In this document: piece after piece, positions 32,560-41,320 of the stretch
Layout of the letters: each line of letters starts with the position of its first letter
Position numbering within the stretch: position 1 is the first letter of the stretch
Source: Streptomyces milbemycinicus
Lineage (GTDB): Bacteria > Actinomycetota > Actinomycetes > Streptomycetales > Streptomycetaceae
Assembly: GCF_002154605.1 (NCBI RefSeq)
Contig: NZ_MUNE01000369.1
Coordinates: 1-43,879, forward strand
Length of the DNA: 43,879 nt
Reading direction: 5' to 3'
Notes under the pieces: model-generated
What the model saw: the letters and a program-made list of their open reading frames with translations, nothing else
Database searches by the model: none
Told to the model about the DNA's origin: nothing
Translations under genes and position numbers: made by a program

Positions 32560-33060
32560 AGGCCGGAGGACACAGTGCGGGAGGTGATCCACCGGATCGA
32601 CGAGATCGGTCCGGCCTGCCTGGACTCTCGATGGGCGGGATGCCGTCCCCGCCTGCTCGGTGATGACGACGAGGACTTCGTCGTCCAGACCGCGACCACC
32701 CGTCCCGCCAAGCTCGGCCAGTCCTTCACCCGCTGATCGATCCGCGAGCTCGCCACCTACCTGCGCCACGTCCACGGACGCGTCATCCGTATCGGCTGGG
32801 AAGCCTTACGCTGTCTGCTCCTGCGGCGCGGCATCGCCTTCCAGCACACCAAGACGTGGGAGGAGCCGCCCGGTCCCGACCGCGATACCAAGCTGGACCG
32901 GATCGAGCAGGCGCTGGAACGCTTCCTGGACCGGGCTTCGCCTTCGACGAATTCGGGCGGCTGGGGATCCGGCCCACCCACGGCTCCTGCTGGGCGAGGC
33001 ATGGCAAGCCCAACCGGCCCCGGCGACGCACGGTCCGGCACAGCCGTCGGGCCGGAGGGC
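32560..33060 (+). pseudogene. IS630-family transposase remnant
   Basis: The plus-strand frame from about 32575 reads VREVIHRIDEIGPACLDSRW, DEDFVVQTATTRPAKLGQSF then a TGA (32734-32736) where the family has Trp. It continues ELATYLRHVHGRVIRIGWEA, GIAFQHTKTWEEPPGPDRDT, and after an indel near 32935 FAFDEFGRLGIRPTHGSCW (Asp-Glu of the DDE core). The N-terminal helix region is damaged and the C-terminal third after 33060 is not recognisable. There is one nonsense codon and one frameshift. From 33061 to 33287 I see no gene. Confidence 0.8.
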
Positions 33061-33287
33061 CCCGCCCAGTTCCACCGCGATTGACCGCAGCCCGCCTGTC
33101 AGCCCGGCACTGGAGCAACGGTGCCGCTCGGTCGGGCCACCGTCCTGCTCAGCTACGCGGCGACATCGGCCCCGTCCACCGCCCAGGTGCATATCCCGCA
33201 GGCTGTCATCCAGCAGACTGCGGCAGGCGATGTCCGCTGGACTGGGCGCGGGCGACCCGGTCGTCGAACGGTGGCTCGCACCCCAAG

Positions 33288-34154
33288 TCAGCTGCGGCGT
33301 CCCTCGCGGTCGGCCTGTGTGGCGTGTGAAGCGAGGATGCGCAGACGGTCGTGGCTGGGTGTGCCGGGCTCGGCGGTCAGGGTGATGAGCTGCTGGTCGG
33401 GGTCGTCGGCGCAGGTGAGGAACGACCAGTCGAGGGTGAGCCGGCCGACGACGGGATGGTTCAGGGTTTTCGTGCCCGTGCCCTGGACGGCGACGTGATG
33501 GGCGCCCCACCACCGCCGGAAGTCGGGGTCCTGAAGTGACAGCTCGCCCACCAGTACGGCCAGCCGTGGATCTTTCGGGTCCCGGGCGGCCTCCATGCGC
33601 AGCTGCGCCAGGCTGATCTGTGCCACCCAGTCCCAGTCCGGGTACAGCGTTCTGATGGCCGGTTCGCAGAAAACCAGCCGTACGAAGTTGCGATTCCCTT
33701 CCGGGATCCGCGCGAAGTCGGTGAACAGGGCGGCGGCCATGGGGTTCCAGGCGAGGATGTCCGTGCGCCGGCCCAGGACGACGGCCGGCGTGGTGGGCAG
33801 GTCGTCCAGCAGCCGCTGCAGCTGTGGATGGACCTTCTGCGTGGCGCGCCGACGGGGCCGGGCAGCGTCCCGACCGGACAGCTCGAACATGTAGGCACGT
33901 TCGCCGTCGTCGAGCCGGAGAACACGCGCAAGGGCGTCCAGCACCGGTTCGGAAGCCTGGCGACGGCCCTGCTCCAGGCGCGTGTAGTAGTCGGGGCTGA
34001 TCGACGCCAGCAAGGCCACTTCCTCCCGGCGCAGCCCCTTGACCCTGCGCCTGCCGGCCGAATCGGGCAGCCCGACCTGGGCCGGGCCCAGCTCCGTGCG
34101 CCGCGCCTTGAGGAAAGCGCCCAGTTCGCTGTGGTGCGCGTTGCTGCTGCTCAT
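33288..34154 (-). CDS. MmyB-type helix-turn-helix regulator
   Basis: This 288-residue regulator opens with an XRE-like helix-turn-helix: SELGAFLKARRTELGPAQVG, RRRVKGLRREEVALLASISP, then DYYTRLEQGRRQ (recognition and dimer region). This is followed by the MmyB-like ligand domain of actinomycete regulators (DILAWNPMAAALFTDFARIP, then RNFVRLVFCEPAIRTLYPDW, and later FRRWWGAHHVAVQGTGTKTL). Length and motifs are full. The start is ATG 34154. It is divergent from an alpha/beta hydrolase gene, with about 220 bases between the starts, and it probably represses that gene. Confidence 0.92.
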   Translation of the reverse strand: MSSSNAHHSELGAFLKARRTELGPAQVGLPDSAGRRRVKGLRREEVALLASISPDYYTRLEQGRRQASEPVLDALARVLRLDDGERAYMFELSGRDAARPRRRATQKVHPQLQRLLDDLPTTPAVVLGRRTDILAWNPMAAALFTDFARIPEGNRNFVRLVFCEPAIRTLYPDWDWVAQISLAQLRMEAARDPKDPRLAVLVGELSLQDPDFRRWWGAHHVAVQGTGTKTLNHPVVGRLTLDWSFLTCADDPDQQLITLTAEPGTPSHDRLRILASHATQADREGRRS

Positions 34155-34377
34155 AGGCCAAGTCTTACATCGCACCATGCCAGTGACAGGGGGCCTGGCC
34201 TGTCCCAGGACAGCGTTGTCCGGGGACACAGGACGCCCCTTACCCAGCCGCGTACTGCGTGCGAGTGTCGGTGACGTGACCGGGCGGACGGGCCGCCCCG
34301 AGGCGGGGCCTTTGCCGGAGGAATCCGTCGTGTCGGCGGTCACAGCACTTCTCATCTGCACCCAGGAGACACAGAAC

Positions 34378-35295
34378 GTGAAGACCAGCGTCACCTTCCC
34401 CAGCAACAATCTCGCCGTCGCCGGGATTCTCTTCACCCCCGATGACCACATTGACGGCCGGTTGCCGGCCATTGTCATCTCCCATCCGGGAGGCGGCGTG
34501 AAGGAGCAAAGCCCGAGTATCTACGCCGAGCGCCTGGCCCGGGAGGGATTCGCAGCGCTCGTCTTCGACGCCGCCTACCAGGGCGAGAGTGAGGGCGAGC
34601 CACGAGGCATGGAGAACCCCTTCCAGCGGGCCGAGGACATCAAGTCCGCCGTGACCTACCTCACCACCCGTGACGACATCGCCCCGGACCGTATCGGGGC
34701 TCTGGGTATCTGCGCGTCCGGCGGTTACGTCCCCTACGCCGCGCAGACCGACCACCGCATCAAGGGCATCGCCACGGTCAGCGCCGTCGACCTTGGGTCA
34801 GTGTTCCGTGAGGGACTGGGCCGCACCCAGGACCTGGCGGTCCTCAAGGCCATGCTCGACCGGTCCGGTGCACTGCGCACCGAGGAAGCACGCGGCGCGG
34901 CCCCACAGCTGGAAGCATGGATTCCCGACAACGCAGAGGAACTGCTGGAGACCGCCACCAGACAGTTCCGGGAGACATTCGAGTACTACCGCACCCCGCG
35001 CGGCTACCACCCCCGCGCGGTCCAGGGATGGGTGCTGCGCAGCATCGACCTGATCGCCCAGTACGACTCGTACGCAATGATCCGGCTCATCTCGCCCCGT
35101 CCCCTGCTGATGATCGCCGGTTCGGAGGCGGAGAGCGCCTACTTCAGCAGGGAAGCGATCGAGAAGGCGGCCGAGCCCAAGGAACTGGTCGTCATCGACG
35201 GCGCCACTCACATCGACCTGTACGACAAGGATGAATACGTCACACCCGCCGTCGCCAAACTCACCGAATTCTTCGGCAAGCACCTGGCCGGCTGA
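34378..35295 (+). CDS. Alpha/beta hydrolase (dienelactone-hydrolase-like) with Cys nucleophile
   Basis: This 305-residue protein starts at GTG 34378 behind CAGGAGAC. The family elements are VISHPGGGVKEQSP (oxyanion region), ALVFDAAYQGESEGEP, and the nucleophile elbow IGALGICASGGYVPYA. In the elbow the central residue is Cys and not Ser, as in dienelactone hydrolases. The acid/His part reads PLLMIAGSEAESAYF and DGATHIDLYD, giving a Cys-Asp-His type triad. The substrate is unknown. The gene is divergent from the MmyB-type regulator that probably controls it. A hairpin follows the stop at 35298. Confidence 0.9.
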   Translation: MKTSVTFPSNNLAVAGILFTPDDHIDGRLPAIVISHPGGGVKEQSPSIYAERLAREGFAALVFDAAYQGESEGEPRGMENPFQRAEDIKSAVTYLTTRDDIAPDRIGALGICASGGYVPYAAQTDHRIKGIATVSAVDLGSVFREGLGRTQDLAVLKAMLDRSGALRTEEARGAAPQLEAWIPDNAEELLETATRQFRETFEYYRTPRGYHPRAVQGWVLRSIDLIAQYDSYAMIRLISPRPLLMIAGSEAESAYFSREAIEKAAEPKELVVIDGATHIDLYDKDEYVTPAVAKLTEFFGKHLAG

Positions 35296-35297
35296 CC

Positions 35298-35327
35298 GCC
35301 TGCCGCGCCCGCGACGGTGTGGCAGGC
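35298..35327 (+). terminator. Hairpin after hydrolase gene
   Basis: GCCTGCC (35298-35304) and GGCAGGC (35321-35327) form a 7-bp stem with a 16-base loop, three bases after the hydrolase stop. The long loop makes this only a moderate terminator. From 35328 to about 35714 no gene is supported. Confidence 0.4.
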
Positions 35328-35714
35328 CGGTGGGTCTACCGCGAAACCACCTACGTATTCCAGGCTCTGGTGTGTTGCTCCAACTCACGCTACTACAGCG
35401 GTTCATGGCTGAATCGAGGATTGCCGGTGTCCATCGCCGACTGCCCCGCCGGCACAACAGCAACCAACTGGTGGGTCAGCATCCCCGGCTGATCCCGGAA
35501 AACAGAGCCATACCTGCCGCCCGCAAGCGACACGACGGCCCCTACCGCCTACGGCAACTGGCGCGGCGGTATGCCGGTCTCGTCGCGAGTGAGCGGCTCG
35601 CAGAGATGCTGAAGTGCCCACCGTCGGGTGGCGCAGGTGTCGTAACCGCCCATCGGCGGCGCCCAGGATGTGTGCGGGGATGCCCAGATGGCGCTCCTCC
35701 GCCTCGCCGGTACG

Positions 35715-36230
35715 TTCGCCGAGGCCCCGAAGTCGACGCCGACCGGATCGGACTGTAGGTATCCGGCTGTGCCGGCGGACACGCGATCGTGCTCGGAGCC
35801 ACCGACCGCCGCCTGAAGGCCGTCGTCGCCCAGGTGCCCACCATCAGCGGGTTCGAGCAGTCCAGGCGCCGCGTCGCCCCCGACAACATCGCCGCCCTGG
35901 AAACCGCCCTCGACGCCGACGAGCGTGCCCAGCTGACCGGCGAGGCACCACGCACCCAAGCCCTGGCCAGCGCCGACCCAGCCGTCGCTGCCTCCTACCG
36001 CGCACAGGATGCTGTCGGCTTCTGCCTTCAGGAACTCCCCCAAGAACACGCTGGGACAACTGCGTCACCGTCCGCCCCACCCGCAAGGCACATGTACGAA
36101 CCGGGCGTCTTCATCGACCGTATCTCCCACACCGCTGCTGAAGATCGTCGGTGAGCAGGACACCGTCACCCTCACCGACCCAGGAGTGCCAGGACTACGC
36201 CGACAATCGCGAGGTCCCTGGCCGCGGTAA
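35715..36230 (+). pseudogene. Alpha/beta hydrolase (X-Pro/DLH-like), C-terminal part, degraded
   Basis: The plus strand carries PEVDADRIGL followed by TAG (35756-35758, where Trp is expected), then SGCAGGHAIVLGATDRRLKA, VVAQVPTISGFEQSRRRVAP and ERAQLTGEAPRTQALASADP. The elbow residue is Cys (GCAGGHA) where this group usually has Tyr before AGGH. After QDAVGFCLQELP the frame breaks, with MYEPGVFIDRISHT and LLKIVGEQDTVTLTDPG in two other frames. The N-terminal third is absent. It is dead, with one nonsense codon and at least two frameshifts. Confidence 0.72.
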
Positions 36231-36505
36231 GCGCTCGGGGGAGCCGTTCCAAGGCCGATCAGGACCCCGGCCAGTGGCTTCCCACCGGATTCGGGAGTCC
36301 GCGGCCGGTGCATCGAGGATGGACCGTGGTGAAGTCCCGCTGGGGACTGTCGGCGGACCGGAACAGAGCAACCGCTCCAGCCGATCTCGCCGACAGCTAC
36401 CCCGGCGCCCGGATCACCTAGCTGAAGCCAGTAGACCCGCAGCCACCGCGTAGATGTACCATCCAGCACCAACATTGATTGCGCCCCCAGACGAGGGAGC
36501 TTGTG

Positions 36506-37138
36506 GTGGACACCTCTACCGATAACACCAACCTGAAGTCCCAGTACGCGGCACAGATCACCGCAGATCTCGAACGCAACTCCACCGAGCACGAACGCCT
36601 CAGTACCGAAATCTCGGCGCTGCAACGGCAATTGTCGGTGCTCGAAAACAACCGGGTGCTCCTGCTCAGCATGCGACAGACCCTCGGTGGCGGAACCGCC
36701 GCCGACGTGCCGGGGAACACCGGCGTCAGCAGCTCTGAGGATGAGTCGTCCGCTGCGCGGGAGTCCGCAACACTGCCGGCAGCACGCAAGCCAGCGAAGA
36801 AAACCAACACGGCCACCGGCAAGCGGAAGGGGGCAGAGTCGGACGGGAGCCGTCCCAAGCGGGTGCGAGAAACCGGTGTGCCAACACTCCGGGACCTCAT
36901 CCGTGATGACCTCATCCAGCACGGTGAACCGCGCTCCGCAGCCGAGGTCACCACTGCCCTCACCCAGGCTCTTCCGGACCGCGAGATCAAGGCCACCGTC
37001 GTGCGCAGCACTCTCGAGTCGCTCGTCGCCAAGGGGCAAGTACACCGCACCAAGCAGCAGAAGTCCGTCTTCTACTCGGTTACCGCCCCGGACACGGCCG
37101 CCGGTACGTCTGAGCCCAGCACGGCATCCGCTTCCTGA
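36506..37138 (+). CDS. Coiled-coil winged-helix DNA-binding protein, 210 aa
   Basis: The start is GTG 36506 with GAGGGAG six to seven bases upstream; GTG 36503 is less well placed. Residues about 12-60 form a coiled coil (QITADLERNSTEHERLSTEI then SALQRQLSVLENNRVLLLSM). A low-complexity, Lys-rich linker follows (ARKPAKKTNTATGKRKGAES). The last 75 residues look like a winged helix: TLRDLIRDDLIQHGEPRSAA, EVTTALTQALPDREIKATVV then LESLVAKGQVHRTKQQKSVF. This suggests a nucleoid- or promoter-binding protein. It stands alone between pseudogenes, and I recognise no named family. Confidence 0.68.
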   Translation: MDTSTDNTNLKSQYAAQITADLERNSTEHERLSTEISALQRQLSVLENNRVLLLSMRQTLGGGTAADVPGNTGVSSSEDESSAARESATLPAARKPAKKTNTATGKRKGAESDGSRPKRVRETGVPTLRDLIRDDLIQHGEPRSAAEVTTALTQALPDREIKATVVRSTLESLVAKGQVHRTKQQKSVFYSVTAPDTAAGTSEPSTASAS

Positions 37139-37315
37139 GACCTGTAGGACGACCGCACGGGGCTCGAGAAGAGCCGACCCGACGCCGCCTTTTGAGAAAT
37201 TGGCACGCGCGGGGATGGTGAACGTCGTCTCCTGTGCTGCGCTCCAGCCAGCCTGCCCGGCGCACGACCTCCCGCGTGCCGGGAGGTACTCCTCCCGGCA
37301 CGTCGCGCTACGTCC

Positions 37316-37680
37316 ATGTATGGATCACGGGTGGGTTATGGCGCCGGCATCAGCGTACGGTTCACCGGCTGGCCGGAGCGAGCCATGGACGTGTTACTGC
37401 ACCTGCCGGGCCAGCCCTCAAGCGCGGTGCGCCAGCAGGGCCCCCCACGAGGTGATCCGTCCGACCACTCTCGCACGGACCTGCTGGCCACCGCTCACTG
37501 ATCGCTGCCCAACCCCTCGGCTGCGACGACTGGCTCCACACCCCTGAATCCATCGGCAAAGTCCTCGCGGCCGCCGACGACCTGGACCCCATGCTCACAT
37601 GGCTGATCCGTCACGCACGTGAACAGCTCCGCCTGACACCGGAAGCGCTCCGCCCGCGCCGTACGCGTACTTTCCCCCCG
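37316..37680 (+). pseudogene. DUF2461-like protein remnant
   Basis: Plus-strand pieces read RFTGWPERAMDVLLHLPGQP, which resembles the N-terminus of DUF2461 proteins (FTGWPExALDVLLRLxGEP). Further on, in another frame, GCDDWLHTPESIGKVLAAAD and LDPMLTWLIRHAREQLRL resemble a C-terminus. The central domain is missing. There is no intact start. Family recognition is moderate, while the fragment status is clear from the frame change and lack of a core. Confidence 0.45.
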
Positions 37681-37854
37681 CTGTGCTGTTCGACCTGACA
37701 GACGCGCTGTTACGCGCCGACGGCTCCGTCAGGTACCGCAGCGGTCAAGAACCGTCACGGCCTGACGGACTCCACGAGTTCAACCCGAGAGGTCACATCG
37801 GTGTGATGCCCGGGCTCATGGGTGTGTGCGAAGGGCGCACTCGATGAGGAGGAC

Positions 37855-38211
37855 ATGATGCGGTTTGTGTTGGTGATCCACCAGGGCACGTATCCGTTGC
37901 CGGGCACTCCGCAGGCGGAGTTGGTGTCGGAGGAGGACAGGAAGGCGGCGTACGCCGACTGGGCGGCGATCGGCAAGATGGAGAACGTGACCGGTGCGCC
38001 CCCGATGGGGCTGCCCAAGGACGCGACGACCGTCCGTGTGGAGGACGGTTCGGCTGTTGCCACCGAGGGTCCGTTCGACAACACCTCGGTGGGCGGGTTC
38101 CTGGTGGTCGAGGCCGAGGATCTGGATTCCGCGATCGCGATCGCATCCCGCGTACCGCAGGCGCGACTGGGTGGCGCGGTCGAAGTACGACCGTCCGCCA
38201 AGTACTGGTGA
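37855..38211 (+). CDS. YciI-like protein
   Basis: This 118-residue protein starts at ATG 37855 (in-frame ATG 37858) with GAGGAGGA directly upstream. The YciI/DGPF fold shows MRFVLVIHQGTYPLPGTPQA, then a helix AAYADWAAIGKMENVTGAPP, VRVEDGSAVATEGPFDNTSV (the family TDGPF motif as TEGPF) and FLVVEAEDLDSAIAIASRVP. In actinomycetes such YCII-domain genes are usually paired with an ECF sigma factor of the SigJ/ECF41 or ECF42 type. The adjacent opposite-strand sigma-factor pseudogene fits that pattern. Its own function is not established. Confidence 0.9.
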   Translation: MMRFVLVIHQGTYPLPGTPQAELVSEEDRKAAYADWAAIGKMENVTGAPPMGLPKDATTVRVEDGSAVATEGPFDNTSVGGFLVVEAEDLDSAIAIASRVPQARLGGAVEVRPSAKYW

Positions 38212-38251
38212 GTTCCTGGCCCGGTGCGCGCCGCGCACCGGGCCGGACCGC

Positions 38252-38980
38252 TCACTCGGCTTGGCCGAGAACGCTGGACGCGAGGCTGCGGACGCGGTCG
38301 GCGTTGCGGATGACGTCGATCCTGACGATCTTGTCGCCGGTGACGGTGAAGGCCATGACGGAGTACGGTTGTCCATCCCGGGTGACCAGTGACCAGCACG
38401 CCGACCGTGCCGTTGACCAGGACGGGACGCAGTTCGCCACCGCGGGGCGCACGGGCCTGTTTGGCCACCGCCGCCGCACCACGGACGACGCTTGGCTGCC
38501 GGGTGGCACCGAACTCGGTACGCTGCACGACATCGGGGTCGAGGACCTGGATGAGGGCGTCGAGATCGGCAGTCCGCGCCGCCGCGTAGAACGCGTCGAC
38601 CACCTTCCGCTGACGCGCGAGATCCCGATCGGGCCGGGGAATCTCCGCGCCGTTGACCCGACGCCGCGCTCGGCTGGCGAGCTTCCGTGCGGCCGTGGGG
38701 TTTCGGTCGATGATGTGGGCGATCTCGTCGAAGGGCAGGTCGAACATGTCGTGCAGCACGAACGCCAACCGTTCTGCCGGGGTGAGCCGTTCGAGTACGA
38801 CAAGCGGCGCCAGGCCCACCGCGTCGGCCAGCAGTGCCTCCTGCTCGGGGTCGGGGTCTCCAGCCCGGACGACCGGGTCGGGCAGGTGCTCGACCAGCGG
38901 GTCTTCCCGGCGGCGCCGTCGGGATCGCAACTGGTGCAAGCACTCCCGCGCGACGACGGTGGTCAGCCACGTCTTGGAGG
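38252..38980 (-). pseudogene. ECF sigma factor (SigJ/ECF41-type), N-truncated and frameshifted
   Basis: Minus-strand pieces read LHQLRSRRRRREDPLVEHLP (end of region 2), VVLERLTPAERLAFVLHDMF then DLPFDEIAHIIDRNPTAARK (region 4 helix-turn-helix), and the SnoaL-like C-terminal extension VVDAFYAAARTADLDALIQV. Near 38396 the frame shifts, and the remaining extension (DGQPYSVMAFTVTGDKIVRI) continues to 38252 in another frame. The cause is an exact 7-base tandem duplication at 38383-38396. The N-terminal region 2 start is lost at about 38980, where an ISKra4 fragment begins. The gene was probably the regulator partner of the YciI gene. Confidence 0.85.
38383..38396. repeat. 7-bp tandem duplication inside sigma-factor gene
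   Basis: TGACCAG is repeated exactly (38383-38389 and 38390-38396). Removing one copy restores the expected reading VLVTRDGQPY across the break, so the duplication is the lesion that frameshifts the gene. Confidence 0.85.
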
Positions 38981-38984
38981 CCGT

Positions 38985-39348
38985 CCGCGGCTCCTACGAC
39001 CAGGCCAGGGCGGCGATCGATGGGCGATGCGGGTAGGTACTGGGCAAACGGCAGGCCGAACAGCTCGTCATCGCCGCAGCACAGGACATCGACGCCTTCT
39101 ACCGGCAGCGATTGCGCTGCCGACGACCGCCAAGACCACCTTGGTCCTGCAGTTCGACGGCAAGGGCATCGTGGTACGGCCCGAGACCTTGCGACCCGCC
39201 ACCCTCAAAGCGCACCGCACCAGACCTCCCTGCGGGCGATGAGCACCCGGCTGCCCCGGGAGAGAAACCGCATCGCAGGCGGATGGCCACCCTGGCCACC
39301 CTCTTCGACGCCGACCCCGCACCTCGCCGGCCGTACGACATAGGCTGA
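38985..39348 (+). pseudogene. ISKra4-family transposase N-terminal remnant
   Basis: Plus-strand fragments in different frames read LGKRQAEQLVIAAAQDIDAF, then TLVLQFDGKGIVVRPETLRP (with the DGKGI motif), and ERNRIAGGWPPW/EKPHRRRMATLATLFD. The order and motifs are those of ISKra4 transposases up to the first catalytic Asp. The C-terminal two thirds are absent. It lies where the sigma-factor gene is truncated. No terminal repeats were identified. Confidence 0.65.
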
Positions 39349-39499
39349 CGCTGTCGGCGTCAGCGGGTCGACCGGCGGATGCCGCGGGCTACCACGAGCA
39401 GGCCGACGGTCAGTACCGCCACCGCAGCCGCTCGGCGCGCACCCGAGCCTCCCAATCCTGGCCGCCACCCCGCTGAGGCTCGCCCGCTCACTGGCACCG

Positions 39500-39640
39500 G
39501 TCTTGGCCGCCCTGAGAAAAGTCGGCCCCTCTGATCCGTCGTCACATCCGCCCGGACCTCCCAGCCGAGTTTCCTGGTGTAGAAGTCAAGCGCCTCGTCC
39601 TGGTCGTGCACTCAGAACTGCACATTCGCGATCTTGGTCG
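39500..39640 (-). pseudogene. VOC-family protein, N-terminal remnant
   Basis: The minus-strand frame ANVQF-stop-VHDQDEALDFYTRKLGWE then VRADVTTDQRG matches the N-terminus of common actinomycete VOC proteins. The TGA at 39612-39614 replaces the expected Trp. The rest of the protein is missing, and the frame dissolves into Arg-rich sequence after about 39500. It is an inactive fragment. Confidence 0.6.
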
Positions 39641-39730
39641 TACGCCTGCGGGGTCATCCCGCACATCCTGCGGAACTCGTCGTGAACGAACCGATGCTCC
39701 GCACGCGGTGTGGCCCTCGATGGCGCCCCG
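39641..39730 (-). pseudogene. AraC-family HTH C-terminal remnant
   Basis: The minus-strand frame HRFVHDEFRRMCGMTPQAYD is the last recognition-helix region of AraC-type regulators (FxxEFRRMxGMTPxAY). The upstream part is not recognisable. It is fused end to end with the VOC remnant, so two genes have been brought together by deletion. Confidence 0.55.
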
Positions 39731-39808
39731 GTTGGAGTCGTAGATCCAGCACAGGGAGCTGGGCGGCTTCTGAACCGCTTCAACTTACGGCCGGGTTTGG
39801 GCATCGGG

Positions 39809-40942
39809 TCATTCAGGCCTCGTCCGCAGGTCTCTCCGGCTCGGCGTCGTCGTGCCGCGGCCACGGTGCGGGGCGCCGCTGTCGGCCACGGCGTGGCCGG
39901 CGCCGCGGCCTTCCGCGTGTGCCACGATCAGCCCGTCACGCACCCGGATCGCGATCTCGGTGAGGTCGTCGACCGAGGTCCTGCCGAGGGCAGCGGGAAC
40001 CGTGCCACCGTCGTCGAAGACGATGCGCGGCCGCGGTAGTTCCTCGGCTGCGAACACCCGTCGCAGGCAGGCGACGAGATCGGCGATACGGAGGCGGGCC
40101 AGTCGACCGGTCTCGGCCGGGTCGCTCGTGGTGACGACGATCGTCACCGCGTCGCGTGGCCGGGCCGAGCGGACCGCTTCCTCGGCCGCGGACAGGCGGC
40201 TCACGCCCAGTAGGACGACCACGCCGTCGTCAGTGAGGTCGACCGCGCGGCCGGTGATCTCGTCGGCGAGGCCCCGGGGTGCCGCCCATGGGTCTTCGGC
40301 CGGCTGTGCCCGGGGGATGAAGGGCAGGTGCGGTGGCTCCGCGTCGTCGTTGAGGGCGATGTCGGCCAGGTGCTCGGCGGCGCGGGCCAAGTCGAACGGA
40401 TCGCCGACCCCGGGGGCGTTCTCCGCGAGACCGGCCGCTCCGTGGAGGAGGGTCAGCGCCAGCTGGGCCGGTCGCACCATCCTGCCGCGCGCCGCGGGGC
40501 GCGACTCGAGTGCCAGGGCGAGCAGCAGGGCTTCGAACCGGACGAGTTCGGCCAGCGCGGTCCTGGCCGGCTCGGTGTCGAGCACTCCGGACAGCGAACG
40601 CAACTGGAGATGCCCGCTTCCTGGTGTGTCGCCGGCGAGGGGCAGTCGTTCGAGCCAGACCCGGGCGAATGTGCCGAGCGCTCGCCCGACGGAGTCGGGC
40701 GATTCCATCGGCGGTTCGGCGCGGGCCCTGGCCCGTTCGGCGGCGTCGGCGAGCACTGCGAGGTAGAGCGCGCGCTTGCCGGTGAAGTTGGAGTAGACCG
40801 CACCCCTGGTCAGTTCGGCTCGCTCGGCGATCCGGTCGACCTTGGCCTCGGCGTAGCCGTGCTCGGCGAACTCCTCCCGGGCCGCGACCAGCACCGCCGC
40901 GCGGGTGCGCTCCTGCTGCTGGGCGCGCGTCAGTCTCGCCAT
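39809..40942 (-). CDS. TetR-family regulator with about 170-residue C-terminal extension
   Basis: This 377-residue protein starts at ATG 40942 behind GGAAGGGGACACG. Residues about 8-55 are the TetR helix-turn-helix (EFAEHGYAEAKVDRIAERAE then LTRGAVYSNFTGKRALYLAV). Residues about 75-205 look like the usual helical ligand domain. A further about 170 residues follow with a Rossmann-like alternation (DDGVVVLLGVSRLSAAEEAV, then DAVTIVVTTSDPAETGRLAR, IVFDDGGTVPAALGR). TetR regulators are normally 190-230 residues, so the extension is unusual and may sense a nucleotide or phospho-metabolite. It is divergent from the winged-helix/PPDK-like operon, with a perfect palindrome in between. Confidence 0.8.
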   Translation of the reverse strand: MARLTRAQQQERTRAAVLVAAREEFAEHGYAEAKVDRIAERAELTRGAVYSNFTGKRALYLAVLADAAERARARAEPPMESPDSVGRALGTFARVWLERLPLAGDTPGSGHLQLRSLSGVLDTEPARTALAELVRFEALLLALALESRPAARGRMVRPAQLALTLLHGAAGLAENAPGVGDPFDLARAAEHLADIALNDDAEPPHLPFIPRAQPAEDPWAAPRGLADEITGRAVDLTDDGVVVLLGVSRLSAAEEAVRSARPRDAVTIVVTTSDPAETGRLARLRIADLVACLRRVFAAEELPRPRIVFDDGGTVPAALGRTSVDDLTEIAIRVRDGLIVAHAEGRGAGHAVADSGAPHRGRGTTTPSRRDLRTRPE

Positions 40943-40985
40943 CGTGTCCCCTTCCACTTCCGCATCATGATACAAACAACATCCA

Positions 40986-41000
40986 GATGACGACGTCATC
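40986..41000. promoter_or_regulatory. Palindromic operator candidate between TetR and PPDK-like operon
   Basis: GATGACG, one central base, CGTCATC: a perfect 15-base palindrome, 44 bases upstream of the TetR start and about 30-320 bases before the genes on the other strand. TetR proteins bind such sites, so autoregulation and control of the divergent operon are likely. Confidence 0.62.
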
Positions 41001-41028
41001 CAAAAAACGCGACCATCGGAGATTGGTC

Positions 41029-41139
41029 ATGGACGGCAAGGGGCTCGATGTCGACGAACTGGCCAAGAGGTTCGGCCGGACAACCGCGGTGGTCAGTGTC
41101 CTCGTCAGGAGCGCCGACGCCGTGCCGGCGTTCAGCTGA
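41029..41139 (+). CDS. Possible 36-residue leader peptide or gene remnant
   Basis: ATG 41029 has GGAG nine bases upstream and opens a 36-codon frame: MDGKGLDVDELAKRFGRTTA then VVSVLVRSADAVPAFS. The composition is natural and helical, not a shadow. It may be the stump of a deleted DNA-binding protein or a leader peptide of the operon. Nothing more can be said. Confidence 0.3.
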   Translation: MDGKGLDVDELAKRFGRTTAVVSVLVRSADAVPAFS

Positions 41140-41158
41140 ACGGGATACAGGAGTGACG

Positions 41159-41320
41159 ATGCCGACCCGACGGCACCCAGCCAAGGCGCAGCAGCACCGC
41201 GAACCGTCGACATCCCGACTGCCGGGGCCGGGCGACGACCGGAGGACCACTCATTTCGCGCCGCGAGCCACCGACAGCCTTCCCATGAACCGAACCGCAC
41301 ACCCAGGGGACAGGACATGA
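41159..41320 (+). CDS. Possible 53-residue ORF coupled to the operon
   Basis: ATG 41159 follows CAGGAGTGACG, a good ribosome binding site, and the 53-codon frame ends in a four-base overlap (ATGA) with the start of the next gene. The peptide is Arg/His/Pro-rich (MPTRRHPAKAQQHREPSTSR), which is a poor protein-like composition. It may only serve translational coupling, or the ribosome binding site may be a chance match. Confidence 0.3.
   Translation: MPTRRHPAKAQQHREPSTSRLPGPGDDRRTTHFAPRATDSLPMNRTAHPGDRT

Noticed and set aside
37255..37310. Cys/Arg-rich peptide and short GC palindromes as a regulatory RNA
   Set aside because: CCGGGAGG...CCTCCCGG-type pairing here is common at this GC content, and no conserved structure or neighbour supports it.
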